Origin: Corbicula japonica
Taxonomy: Eukaryota; Mollusca; Bivalvia; Venerida; Cyrenidae
Reading direction: 5' to 3'
DNA length: 64,000 nucleotides
NCBI GenBank assembly: GCA_038501625.1
Contig: JAZAYU010000263.1
Span: 248,001 to 312,000, forward strand
The notes beneath the pieces are model-generated. The model worked only from the letters and a program-made list of their open reading frames with translations. It was not told the origin of the DNA and did no database searches. Below, in pieces: positions 30,205 through 39,759 of the stretch. Position numbers and translations under genes: made by a program. Positions within the stretch are counted from its first letter, which is position 1, and every line of letters begins with the position of its first letter.

Positions 30205-33200
30205 ATGGCGTATCTGTGTGTGCAATGCGAGGAAAGTTTTCAGAAACTTAGCCAGTTACTACATCACAGGAGGACAGAAAATCATTGGCAGAAATTCATG
30301 TGTCCCAACTGCAAGAAGACATTTACAAGAAGAGATAACCTAGATAGGCATATGAAAAAACATCGTGATGAAAACGCCCATCATTGTCCAGAGTGCCTTA
30401 AAGTGTTTATGCGTTGGGATGCTTTAGAGGATCACTTACAATTACAGCATGAACAGATAGGAGCAGGACGGAAGCGAAAATCGACCGATGAGGACCATGG
30501 AGTAATAAAACAATTAAAAAAGGACGATGACCCACGCCAGTTTTACACAATGAAAAAGATTAAGAGTCAACGTATTGAGAAATTCAAGACAACAGCTACA
30601 TCCTACAAGATCTCGTTTCAAAACATCGAAGTGACTGAAAATATATCATCAACCTTGCGGAGAATATTTTCCTCAATATTTCAACAGGTTTCAGATGGAG
30701 CAAAGTCTGATGATCTGTTTAGAGTCACAGTACAAAGTCAGACCTTGGATTATCCCATCATTATTCCGTTTATAAAACTGCCGGAATTAACTGCTGACAG
30801 ATTTATGTCAGAGATTGAACGTGTTTTACAGTCAAATGAAGATTTTGCTATCGATACTGGTTTGACATTAGAAGTCACACATGTTGATATGCCCAATGGT
30901 GGAACTAGAAAGAGGTGTAAATTTGTTAACATGGATAAATTCATGGAGGATAAAAAGTGCATTCTTCGCATTCAAAATCAGGATGATTTATGTTGCTCCA
31001 GGGCCATTGTAACTGCAAAAGCAAGGCTTGACAAACATGAAAAGTGGAATAGCATTCGTCAGGGTCGTGACATTCAAAGATATCTAGCTGAAAAACTTCA
31101 TACAGAAGCCGGGGTTCCTCCTGGAAAATGTGGAATAGAAGAAGTTAAAATATTTCAGTCGTTTATGCCTGGATATCAGTTACATATAGTATCAAAAGAA
31201 CACTTCAATGCGATTATCTTCAAAGGACCAGATGCAGAGAAAAAGATATACTTGTATTATCATGACCAGCACTATGACGTGATAACTAGTATGCCAGCAT
31301 TTGTATCCAGAATCTACTACTGCACTAAGTGTGACAAGGGTTATGATCACAAAGAAGAACATAAATGTAATTCAGTTTGCTATGCGTGTCGAAAAGTACA
31401 CACTTTGGTAGAAGAGAACTGGATAGAGTGTGAAACATGTTGTAGGTTTTTTCGTGGTCAGGAGTGCTATGATCTTCACCTGAAACTCTCAGCAAAGGGG
31501 AATTCAACATGCTCAGCAATCTACCGATGCATCACCTGTGGAAAGACGGTAAACAAGAAAATGGATAAAAAACATGTATGTGGACAAATCTTCTGTTATA
31601 CATGCAGGGACTTTTTTCCTCAATCACATAAATGCTATATGATACCAGAAACCGCGGTCTTTCAGGAGGAGTTCATGTCAGTTGAAGAGGAGCTAATTGA
31701 CGCAGTTGAAAATGCAAAAACATATATTTTCTTTGATTTTGAGTGTACACAAGATGACTTTATCGAATGTAACATGAAATATACCCCTGATATTTATGGT
31801 AAATGTAAAAATTGCTTAAAAGCGGACTGTGGTGTATATGAACACAAACCAAATCTTTGCGTAGCCCAGAAAGTTTGTACAATTTGTATGGACAAAGAAA
31901 CTGATTGTGAGAATTGTGGTCGAAGGGAGTACATCTTTTCTGGTGAAAACACATTGAACGATTTTTGTCACTGGTTGTTTTCAGAAGAGAATTATAACTC
32001 CACTGTATTATGCCATAATTTTCAAGGGTACGATTCCTATCCCATTATTCAGTATTTGTATGCAAATGCAATAGTACCTAAAGTGATACCGAATGGGGCA
32101 AAAATCATGTGTCTTACCGTACCGTGCTGCAAAATCAAAATGATCGATTCTATAAACTTTCTTCCCATGGCGCTTGCAAAATTACCAGCGATGTTTGACT
32201 TTAATGAATTAAAAAAGGGATACTTTCCTCATCTATTCAATAAGAAAGAAAATCAACGGGTTGTTCTCAACGGACTACCTGACATTTCGTACTACAATCC
32301 CGATGGAATGAAACCTGACGACAGAAAACAGTTCTTAAAGTGGTACGCAGAACATAAAAATGACCAGTTTGACTTTCAACAAGAGCTTTTAGATTATTGC
32401 AAATCAGACACCGACATATTAAGGCGTTGTTGTTTACGATTCCCTGAAGACTTCATGAAAATCACTGGCATCGACCCTTATGAACAATGTATTACCATAG
32501 CATCCGCGTGTAATCTGGTGTTTAGAACCAATTTTTTAAAATCTGAAACTATTGGTCTAATCCCAGGTCAAGGATATCATCCAGAACAAAAATATTCGAT
32601 GAAAGCTTTACAGTGGATAAAATATATAGCACACATAGAAAAGCACACAATTCAACATGTTCGAAACGGCGGTGAAAAGGCGATAGGTCCATATCGGGTA
32701 GATGGTTACTACGAGACCGAAAATGGGGAGAAAGTTGTATTAGAATTTCATGGAGATTTTTGGCATGGGAATCCCGCAAAATATTCAAGGTCAACAGTCA
32801 ATCCTGTTAACCAACTCTCAATGGGGGAGTTATATGTCAAAACCCTTGAAAAACAGAAGTATCTGGAATGTCTCGGTTATGTGTACAGAGCAATTTGGGA
32901 ATCAGACTTTGATAAACAAGTTAGAGATGATAGCACAATGAGATCATTTATTGAGAGTTTAGACATCGTTTCTCCGCTGGAACCGCGCGATGCATTTTTT
33001 GGGGGACGGACAGAGGCATATACAATGTACAAAGAAGCTTCAACAGAGGAAACAATAGATTACTATGACGTCACTTCTCTGTATCCATGGGTAAACAAAA
33101 CCGGTAAAATTCCCTTAGGTCATCCAAAAATTATCACTGAAGATTTCAAAGATGTGGACGAGTACGAAGGTCTTATTAAGTGCAAGGTCATAGCACCGAA

Positions 33201-34341
33201 AGGTCTATTCCATCCAGTTTTACCCTGTAAATGTAATGGGAAACTTTTATTTTATCTGTGTAGAACGTGTGCAGAAACTAAGGAACAAAATACCTGCAGT
33301 CATAATGACAGCCAGCGTTCTTTCATTGGCACTTGGGTGACTGATGAGATCAAAAAAGCGAAGCAAATGGGGTATGAAATTGTAAAGATCTATGAAATTT
33401 GGCATTTTGACGAAGTATCCCACTATGACCCAATCACAAAAACGGGCGGCCTATTTACAGAATACGTAAATACATTCTTGAAGATAAAGCAGGAAGCCAG
33501 GGGCTGGCCAAAGTGGTGTCAAACAGAAGAGCAGAAACGCGAATACATTGATCTGTATTACCAAAAAGAAGGTATTCTTCTTGAATTTGAAAGGATAAAG
33601 AAAAACACTGGATTAAGAGCATTAGCCAAGCTCATGCTTAATTCTTTCTGGGGGAAATTTGGTCAAAGGTCAAACATGCCTCAGGTTGACCTTATAGATG
33701 ACCCTGCGATATATTTTGAAAAACTGACGTCTGAGAGAGAGGAAGTAACGTGCATAAATTACGTTTCCGACGAATTTGTTGAAATGCGTTGGAAATACAA
33801 GGAGGATTTTGTGGATACAAATCCCAAAACAAATGTTGTCATTGCTGCATACACAACTGCCCAGGCACGACTTAAACTCTTTACATATCTTGAATTTCTT
33901 GGACCTAGAGCACTGTACGCTGACACAGACTCGGTCATTTTCTCAACAAAGCTGTGCGAAACGAAACCAGAGCTTAATGATTATCTTGGAGATCTCACTG
34001 ATGAGGTTCCTGGAAATGCAATTAAGACATTTATAACAGGGGGTCCTAAAAATTATGGGTATGAGTTGGAAAAGCCCGATCAGGATGGTAATCGTACCCA
34101 TTGCAAAGTACGAGGCATAACTCTCAACTGTAAAAATATGCTTAATGTTAATTTTGATGTGTTGAGAACGTTTGTTACCAAAAGACAGGATGCAGTACTG
34201 TCAGTCGTAAATGCTCACAAAATATCTAGAGCCAGAAATAGTTCAAAGATAATCACTATGAACGAACGAAAAGATTATCAAATAGTTTTTGACAAAAGGG
34301 TGATAGGGTCAAATCATGTATCCTATCCCTATGGGTATTAG
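30205..34341 (+). CDS. POLB: Protein-primed-type DNA polymerase B with zinc fingers and embedded nuclease-like domain
   Basis: 1378 residues. There are three C2H2 fingers in residues 5-82 (CVQCEESF, CPNCKKTF, CPECLKVF) and Cys-rich segments near 370-480. Exonuclease motifs: Exo I FFDFEC (about 511), Exo II HNFQGYDSYP (about 602), Exo III YCKSDTDIL (about 730). Polymerase motifs: A YYDVTSLYPW (about 952), B KLMLNSFWGKFG (about 1142), C YADTDSVIF (about 1237). The C-terminus SYPYGY looks complete. Between Exo III and motif A, residues about 825-905 read VDGYYE...VVLEFHGDFWHG...ECLGYVYRAIWESDF, which resembles the restriction-endonuclease-like domain known in some animal Polinton-type polymerases. 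It replicates the element, by family a protein-primed mechanism. ATG 30,205 lies in AAAGATGGCG. AATAAA occurs at 34,517-34,522. Confidence 0.93.
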   Translation: MAYLCVQCEESFQKLSQLLHHRRTENHWQKFMCPNCKKTFTRRDNLDRHMKKHRDENAHHCPECLKVFMRWDALEDHLQLQHEQIGAGRKRKSTDEDHGVIKQLKKDDDPRQFYTMKKIKSQRIEKFKTTATSYKISFQNIEVTENISSTLRRIFSSIFQQVSDGAKSDDLFRVTVQSQTLDYPIIIPFIKLPELTADRFMSEIERVLQSNEDFAIDTGLTLEVTHVDMPNGGTRKRCKFVNMDKFMEDKKCILRIQNQDDLCCSRAIVTAKARLDKHEKWNSIRQGRDIQRYLAEKLHTEAGVPPGKCGIEEVKIFQSFMPGYQLHIVSKEHFNAIIFKGPDAEKKIYLYYHDQHYDVITSMPAFVSRIYYCTKCDKGYDHKEEHKCNSVCYACRKVHTLVEENWIECETCCRFFRGQECYDLHLKLSAKGNSTCSAIYRCITCGKTVNKKMDKKHVCGQIFCYTCRDFFPQSHKCYMIPETAVFQEEFMSVEEELIDAVENAKTYIFFDFECTQDDFIECNMKYTPDIYGKCKNCLKADCGVYEHKPNLCVAQKVCTICMDKETDCENCGRREYIFSGENTLNDFCHWLFSEENYNSTVLCHNFQGYDSYPIIQYLYANAIVPKVIPNGAKIMCLTVPCCKIKMIDSINFLPMALAKLPAMFDFNELKKGYFPHLFNKKENQRVVLNGLPDISYYNPDGMKPDDRKQFLKWYAEHKNDQFDFQQELLDYCKSDTDILRRCCLRFPEDFMKITGIDPYEQCITIASACNLVFRTNFLKSETIGLIPGQGYHPEQKYSMKALQWIKYIAHIEKHTIQHVRNGGEKAIGPYRVDGYYETENGEKVVLEFHGDFWHGNPAKYSRSTVNPVNQLSMGELYVKTLEKQKYLECLGYVYRAIWESDFDKQVRDDSTMRSFIESLDIVSPLEPRDAFFGGRTEAYTMYKEASTEETIDYYDVTSLYPWVNKTGKIPLGHPKIITEDFKDVDEYEGLIKCKVIAPKGLFHPVLPCKCNGKLLFYLCRTCAETKEQNTCSHNDSQRSFIGTWVTDEIKKAKQMGYEIVKIYEIWHFDEVSHYDPITKTGGLFTEYVNTFLKIKQEARGWPKWCQTEEQKREYIDLYYQKEGILLEFERIKKNTGLRALAKLMLNSFWGKFGQRSNMPQVDLIDDPAIYFEKLTSEREEVTCINYVSDEFVEMRWKYKEDFVDTNPKTNVVIAAYTTAQARLKLFTYLEFLGPRALYADTDSVIFSTKLCETKPELNDYLGDLTDEVPGNAIKTFITGGPKNYGYELEKPDQDGNRTHCKVRGITLNCKNMLNVNFDVLRTFVTKRQDAVLSVVNAHKISRARNSSKIITMNERKDYQIVFDKRVIGSNHVSYPYGY

Positions 34342-34698
34342 TGTGTTGAGAGAGATGTTTCTTTTTGTAATGTACTGAAATCTGTATAATATGTCATGTT
34401 TGTTGTTGTATTTTAACATTAAAAATGAATTGAATACAGTATGTTAGTAACTTATGTTCTATAATATCTATTAAGATGCATTATATTGTATATTCTTGTA
34501 CCTTGTTAATAGTGAAAATAAATGCATAAACACAAACACATATCTGTTATCAATCATTTATTTAAACTAGTCGCGTGCTAATACAATAAATTGTTCATGC
34601 GCAGACATATGATACCCTCACCATTATTCGTGCGCAGTCCCGCGTGTAGCACCGGAGCACCATGAAACTGGGATATTTACATTTAATCATTTTTTTTA

Positions 34699-34705
34699 GA
34701 GAGAG

Positions 34706-34795
<90 letters not shown>
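34699..34795. repeat. (GA)n microsatellite at inner edge of right TIR
   Basis: About 95 bases of GA, mirrored by (CT)n at the left end. About 50 unmatched bases separate it from the right TIR. Confidence 0.9.
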
Positions 34796-34797
<2 letters not shown>

Positions 34798-34841
34798 ATA
34801 ATCAAAGAAATGAAATATTTCGCAGAGAGAATTACTCAATG

Positions 34842-35017
34842 ATCTTAATGAACTTTAAACCTGTAATACCTTACAGTTAACATCATCGTCTGCTATCCGT
34901 TAGCGTTCCGCCCGAGTGAACTCAAAAATTCCCTCCCGATCCAAGATGGCGGATTTATATAGAATATAGAAGGGGTCACCGGGTGCAATCTGGTCTGAAG
35001 AGACGGGGTTAACTACT
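34842..35017 (-). repeat. Right terminal inverted repeat of the Polinton
   Basis: Reverse complement of 25,139-25,314 with one visible difference. Ends CGGGGTTAACTACT immediately before AGTGTC. Confidence 0.9.
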
Positions 35018-35023
35018 AGTGTC
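35018..35023. repeat. Target-site duplication, right
   Basis: AGTGTC, identical to the left copy. Confidence 0.9.
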
Positions 35024-35419
35024 CGCCCGCCCCTTTTTTCCCCAAAATCCGGATGAGAATCTAATAAACTATTTTCTCTGACCTTACATGGAATTAACAT
35101 CTATCTTTCACTAACTATTGATTGGGGATTTTATCGGTAGGGGACTCCTGTATTGCATACGGCGTGAAATAGTCTGCCGGCTTTGTTCAGGGTCGGATAA
35201 AAGATTTCCAGAAACGTTCGTTTGGGTCAGTCTAAAGGTGGTATATGATAATTTCCAACATTCTGGCCATAATCTCCATGAAAATTAAATATTGCTGTGC
35301 CAAAAGGGGGTTGAGCAACCCCAAAGAACACCCGCTGGATCTGCTCCTGCTTGTTGATGGCAGAATGTTTAAGTTTATCAAACTCTGTTTTGCAATTTAC
35401 ACCAACACAACAAAATCGG

Positions 35420-37035
35420 GGACGGGGGGTGGGGTAGAGCCTAAGCAAGGAATCTTGTGGCTGCTTTCCGAAATGGCGGATAAAATTGTGAAATTTAATA
35501 CTTTTGCGGATATTTTCACACGGTACGCACATTATATTCAAATATTTCCTTTGATGACATATCCCAGTCGGATCTATGATGTTAATGCTTGACTCAGTTT
35601 TTTATTTGAGCTTGCAAGCTGTCCTAACAAAAACGTTCTAAAAATAAGGCTTAAGCTGAATTCCTGTGGCTGATGTACTTTTAAGCAATATTTGGTGGCT
35701 GTTGTTTCGTAATCTCCTACACAGAGCCGTACCGTTCCGTACTCCCACTAACATAAAACGATATCAAACGTACTGTGTCGAGACAAAACTAGGCACTTTG
35801 GTGCATTTTGCACAAAAAATAAAACAGCAATACAATTTGTGATAAAAATAAACATTATTTTCTCTCGACAAAAAAAAACGTTCAAAATGTTGCCTCAAAA
35901 GTGGTTTGCTTCGTTGTTAATGGATTTATTTACTTCGTTCTTAATATTAAAAAAACAATTTAGTCATTAACGACGGTCAGTTGACCTATTCTCGCCTTTC
36001 CTGAAAAGGCATAGCCGACAAAAGCGGTATACTCATTAAGGGGACAAACATTAAAGCTACACATCTGAATCCGCCTTAACTATTAGACCTTTCATTATGC
36101 TAGGTATTGACATAATTTTATATAGATGATCGAGATGAGCGATGTTTTAGTTTTCTCGGTTATCTTTTTATTACGAAAATATCTGAATGCAGTGAGACCG
36201 CGTATGCATTTTTATGTTGTTGTTGTTTTGCAACTTCCCCGTGGTTGAAGAATAAAAATCTGATTTTCCGACAAACAATGCGGAAGAAAATGAGCGCCCT
36301 GTCAGGCATTGCTTTATGTGTCATATCTATGCATTTACCACTCCTGACAGATCTTGAATCTTTACCGGAACCTCTGGATTTAGTGTATATTGTTATTGCA
36401 GTTTTGGAACAGACACAGTTGATTTAAGATTAACAATTCAATGCCGAAATCGAAATAAACAACCTTTTTGTGACATGATAGATAAAAACATTTTGTTGTT
36501 TTTTAATGCACCAAACAGCCTAGTTTCTTCTCGAAACAATGCGTTCATAATTTTGTGTTAGTAGGAGTAAGAACGGTACGGTTCTGTGTAGGAGATTACT
36601 AAACAACAGCCACCAAATATGGCTTAAATTACATCAGCCACAGAAAATGAGCTTAAACCTTTTTTTACGATAGAACGTTTTCTCATGAGCATATTTTTCC
36701 AGAAAATTGAAACAATCTTTTGTGGACATTGTTTGTGTCCAGCAGCTTTGGAAGAAAAAACAACAGATTTTCGCGAAGGATAACAAAAACCACAACTATC
36801 CTTGCAAGGGTTTGTTAGGACAGCTTGCAAGTACAAATAAAAAACCGATTTAAGCATTACATCGTAGATCCGAATGGGAATTGTCATTAAAGGAAAAATT
36901 TGAATATAATGTGCTTACTGTGTGAAAATATGCGCACACGTATCAAAACTTCACAATTTTATTCGCAATACATGTATTGGAAAGCACCCACAATATCCTC
37001 GCTTAAAGTACGGTAGGCTCTACCCCCTGAAACTA
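35420..37035. mobile_element. Fold-back element with long diverged inverted arms
   Basis: The left arm (about 35,420-35,770) contains GGGTAGAGCCTA, AATTGTGAAA, GCTTGCAAGCTGTCCTAACA, TTTGGTGGCTGTTGTTT and AATCTCCTACACAGAGCCG. All recur in reverse order and complement in the right arm (about 36,540-37,035). Arms are roughly 80% alike, with a 50-100 base insertion in the right arm. The 0.75 kb centre has no recognised gene. Probably a non-autonomous DNA transposon. Confidence 0.7.
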
Positions 37036-37547
37036 AAGCTCAAATACGTGTGAAAAAAAGTCAAAATTTTGACAATTAAAGTATATTTTATATTTACATC
37101 GAATATAATGCCGTAATACGCAGCGTAGCAAAATCAAGTGCCGGTGTACGGTGCGTGGCCCCTCTTTTTTTATTCTTCACTAAACTTAGTTTAGCTCAAA
37201 CAAATTACGTCTGAACAGGAAATTTGCAACATTTGCAGCAAAGACAGGTCCATTTTCAAGAATGATTGAGCAAACAATCATAAGTGTCATAGGCCGTACA
37301 GGCCTATTGGTTTGAGTATTTTTTAGAAATCTAGCCAAAAACTCTGCGATTTTCTTACCTTACCAAACAAAACCTCCTACATTGACACCGGTTTAAAGCG
37401 TTGCATATGCCGTGATCGAACCGTAGTGCCGTTCGCGAACCATAACAGTTAAGCCAGGGTGAAGAATGAACAATAAAATGTTTATATCTACATCAGTTTG
37501 CAATTTTTTTTCTCTAGAACAATTAAGGTAATAAACAAACCGTGCTT

Positions 37548-37795
37548 TTCCTGTCAGACATACTAATAGGCAGACCGCTCGGTATATATATTGTCTTGCT
37601 TTTTCCGTCAGACTTAGACAGGCCGCTCGGTATATATATTGTCTTGCTTTTTCCGTCAGACATAGGCAGACCGCTCGGTATATATATATTGTCTTGCTTT
37701 TTCCGTCAGACATAGGCAGTCCGTTTGTATAATTATAGTCTTGATTTTTCCGCCAGACAAAGGCAGACTGCTGTATACATTATCTTGCTTTCCGC
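37548..37795. repeat. About 50-bp tandem repeat, five units
   Basis: Units of TTTCCGTCAGACATAGGCAG, CCGCTCGGTATATATATTG and TCTTGC. The middle three are near-identical and the outer two decayed. A minus-strand 106-codon frame with a repeating TEKARQYIYRA motif runs through it and is treated as a by-product. Confidence 0.85.
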
Positions 37796-37892
37796 AAAGC
37801 CAACAGAGGTGGTGTAGCTAAGCCTCCTTATAGAAACAAGAGCTGAGAAACGCCTTGCTTTTTGTTCATCTGTTTTTTATACCACATGGTAT

Positions 37893-37977
37893 TGCCCTTA
37901 GTCGGAATCGAACCTGCAGTCTACAGCACATAGACATCTAACTTCGATCATGCTACGAACTGAGCTAACCTGGTCAA
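37893..37977 (-). repeat. tRNA-derived SINE head
   Basis: On the minus strand A box TTAGCTCAGTTCGTAGC (37,952-37,968) and B box GGTTCGATTCC (37,904-37,914) are at tRNA-like spacing. The acceptor and T-stem halves do not pair well, so this is a SINE or tRNA pseudogene, not a working tRNA. Confidence 0.6.
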
Positions 37978-38499
37978 CACCTAGAAGTGTTGTGCAGTCA
38001 AGCATTGGTTGGAGAATATACCACGCTACACAGGTTATTGCGGTATACTTAATAAAGAATCTTTGCAATCATTTTTTTACAATTTATTGATCCGGTCCGT
38101 TTCTGGTACATGGGCAGACTAGCTATAGGTAACATATGACACACCATGTAATGTAGTGAAATTCTAAATTGCGAAAAATATTTTCAATCACATCCCTAAA
38201 ATGCTTTTTTTCAATTTCACAGATACTGATAAAAGTTTTCACCCCCGTAATGAAGTGTTAGATCGAAGGAGTAAGGACCATAACGTCGAAACTAATACAT
38301 TCTACTTCTGGTTTCAAAAATCTGATGTAAAAAGGAGTGCATTAGAAAACACTATGTCTAGCGTCTTGAAATTGACCAAACAAAAAGTGAATGAACCTGT
38401 GTGGGTTATTATGGCATGACGAAACCAGAATTTATATTTCTACACGATTTTTGAAAATCACATGTTAATTACATTCAACTAGATGTGTGTTCAGTTTAA

Positions 38500-39310
38500 C
38501 ACTTGTTTCGCCCTCTGGTACTATGTCGGAATAAAAATGCAGGTACAAAAAGGGGCATAACGCCAAATTGACCTAAAGAACTTGGCGTGTTGTCATGAGC
38601 AATATAATTTTAAAGTTTGATGAAGAAATATTGAGAAATGGCAAAATTATAGCCAATGTTGAGTTTCGTATCAAAATCAAAGTACTAACAGGGGCATTAC
38701 TCCATAAAATGTGACCTTGACCTAAAGAATTTGGCATCATCATAAACATGTTGTCATAAGCAACATAATTTGAAAGTTTCATTAAGAAATATTAAGTTTT
38801 CGTGTCAAAATCCAAGTACAAAAAGGAGCATAACTCCATCTAATGTGACGACCTAAAGAATTCGGCATCATCATAAGCAAGTTGTCATAAGCAATATTAT
38901 TTGAAAGTTTTATTAAGTAAAAATGAGAAATAACAAAGTTATAGCCAACAGGAAGTTTTCTTGTCAAATCCAAGTACATAAAGAGGCATAACTCCATCAA
39001 ATGCGACCTTGACCTCAAGAATTTGACATCATCATAAGCATGATGTTATAAGCAATATAATTTGAAAGTTTCATTAAGAAATATTAAGAAATGGAAAAAT
39101 TATAGCTAACGTTAAGTTTTTATGTCAAAATCCAAGTACAAATTGGGGTATAACTCCCATCAAATTTGACCTTGACCTGAAAAAATTGATAACATGTTGA
39201 GCATGTTTTCATAAGCAATAAAATTTGAATGTTTCATGAAGAAATATTAAGAAATGGCAAAGCTATAGCCAACATTAATTTTTTGTGACAGACAGACGGA
39301 TGGACTATTA
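38500..39310. repeat. Diverged tandem repeat of TGACCTTGACCTAAAGAATT type
   Basis: Units of about 150-160 bases with TGACCTTGACCT, AATTTGGCATCATCATAA, AATTTGAAAGTTTCATTAAG and AAGTTATAGCCAA recur about five times, ending in CAGACAGACGGATGGAC. The same family is at 45.0-46.15 kb. Ends like this are typical of repeats I associate with molluscs. Confidence 0.75.
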
Positions 39311-39397
39311 AGCGATCCCCATGAGTTGCCATTTCTTCGAAAGGGCGACACAATATCATCAACCCAGTACAATGCTTTGCATGTTTTTGTCAGTAAT

Positions 39398-39748
39398 CAG
39401 GGCTTTTCATGGGTATTTGGGAAAAAGGCCCCTGCACATTTTGGGAATTTTTTTACTCAGTAAACACTGGTTTTATACAGGTTGCATACATAGATTCAAG
39501 GAAGGTAGATTTCACAGATCACTGATCAAATGAAAACAAACTAATTTTGTAATTTGAAAAGCCCATTGATTATATGGATTCTCTTGTTTTGTTTTTTCTA
39601 TTTTATAGGAAAAAAGAATATTCTTTTGAAATGAGAATTTTTTTCTTGAAATTGGGATTTTTTTCTTGAAATTGGGAAAAATGGTCCCTATTTTGCATTG
39701 GGAATGGGGCCCATTATCGGCCCCGTGAGACTACCTGAAAAAGCCCTG
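39398..39748. mobile_element. 351-bp MITE with CAGGGCTTTT termini
   Basis: Starts CAGGGCTTTT and ends AAAAGCCCTG, flanked by GTAAT on both sides (39,393-39,397 and 39,749-39,753). The interior has GGGCCC-rich subterminal pairs and no gene. Superfamily uncertain: the ends look hAT-like, but a 5-bp duplication does not fit hAT. Confidence 0.65.
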
Positions 39749-39759
39749 GTAATAGATAA

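Larger units (their letters stand above)
25139..35017. mobile_element. Polinton/Maverick-type element, 9.9 kb, complete ends
   Basis: The element is bounded by a perfect 6-bp target duplication AGTGTC (25,133-25,138 and 35,018-35,023). Terminal inverted repeats start AGTAGTTAACCCCG. 6-bp duplications, 5'-AG ends and short tandem repeats beside the TIRs are Polinton hallmarks. Genes: integrase and packaging-type ATPase leftward, DNA polymerase B rightward, all with intact frames. Typical Polintons are 15-20 kb and also carry major and minor capsid proteins and a protease. None is seen here, and the leftover non-coding DNA (25.4-26.0, 29.06-30.2 and 34.35-34.7 kb) is too small for them. The near-identical TIRs suggest recent insertion. 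Confidence 0.9.

Noticed and set aside
30205..34341. Host replicative DNA polymerase
   Set aside because: The motifs are of the protein-primed viral type and the gene lies between TIRs with an integrase and packaging-type ATPase.
25308..34880. Arg/Glu-rich frames across the (CT)n and (GA)n runs
   Set aside because: Pure dinucleotide repeats at the inner edges of the Polinton TIRs.
37393..37713. 106-codon minus-strand repeat protein
   Set aside because: The frame follows the 50-bp tandem array by chance and has no start context or family features.
37893..37977. Functional tRNA gene
   Set aside because: A and B boxes are good but the acceptor and T stems do not pair, so it is called a SINE head.
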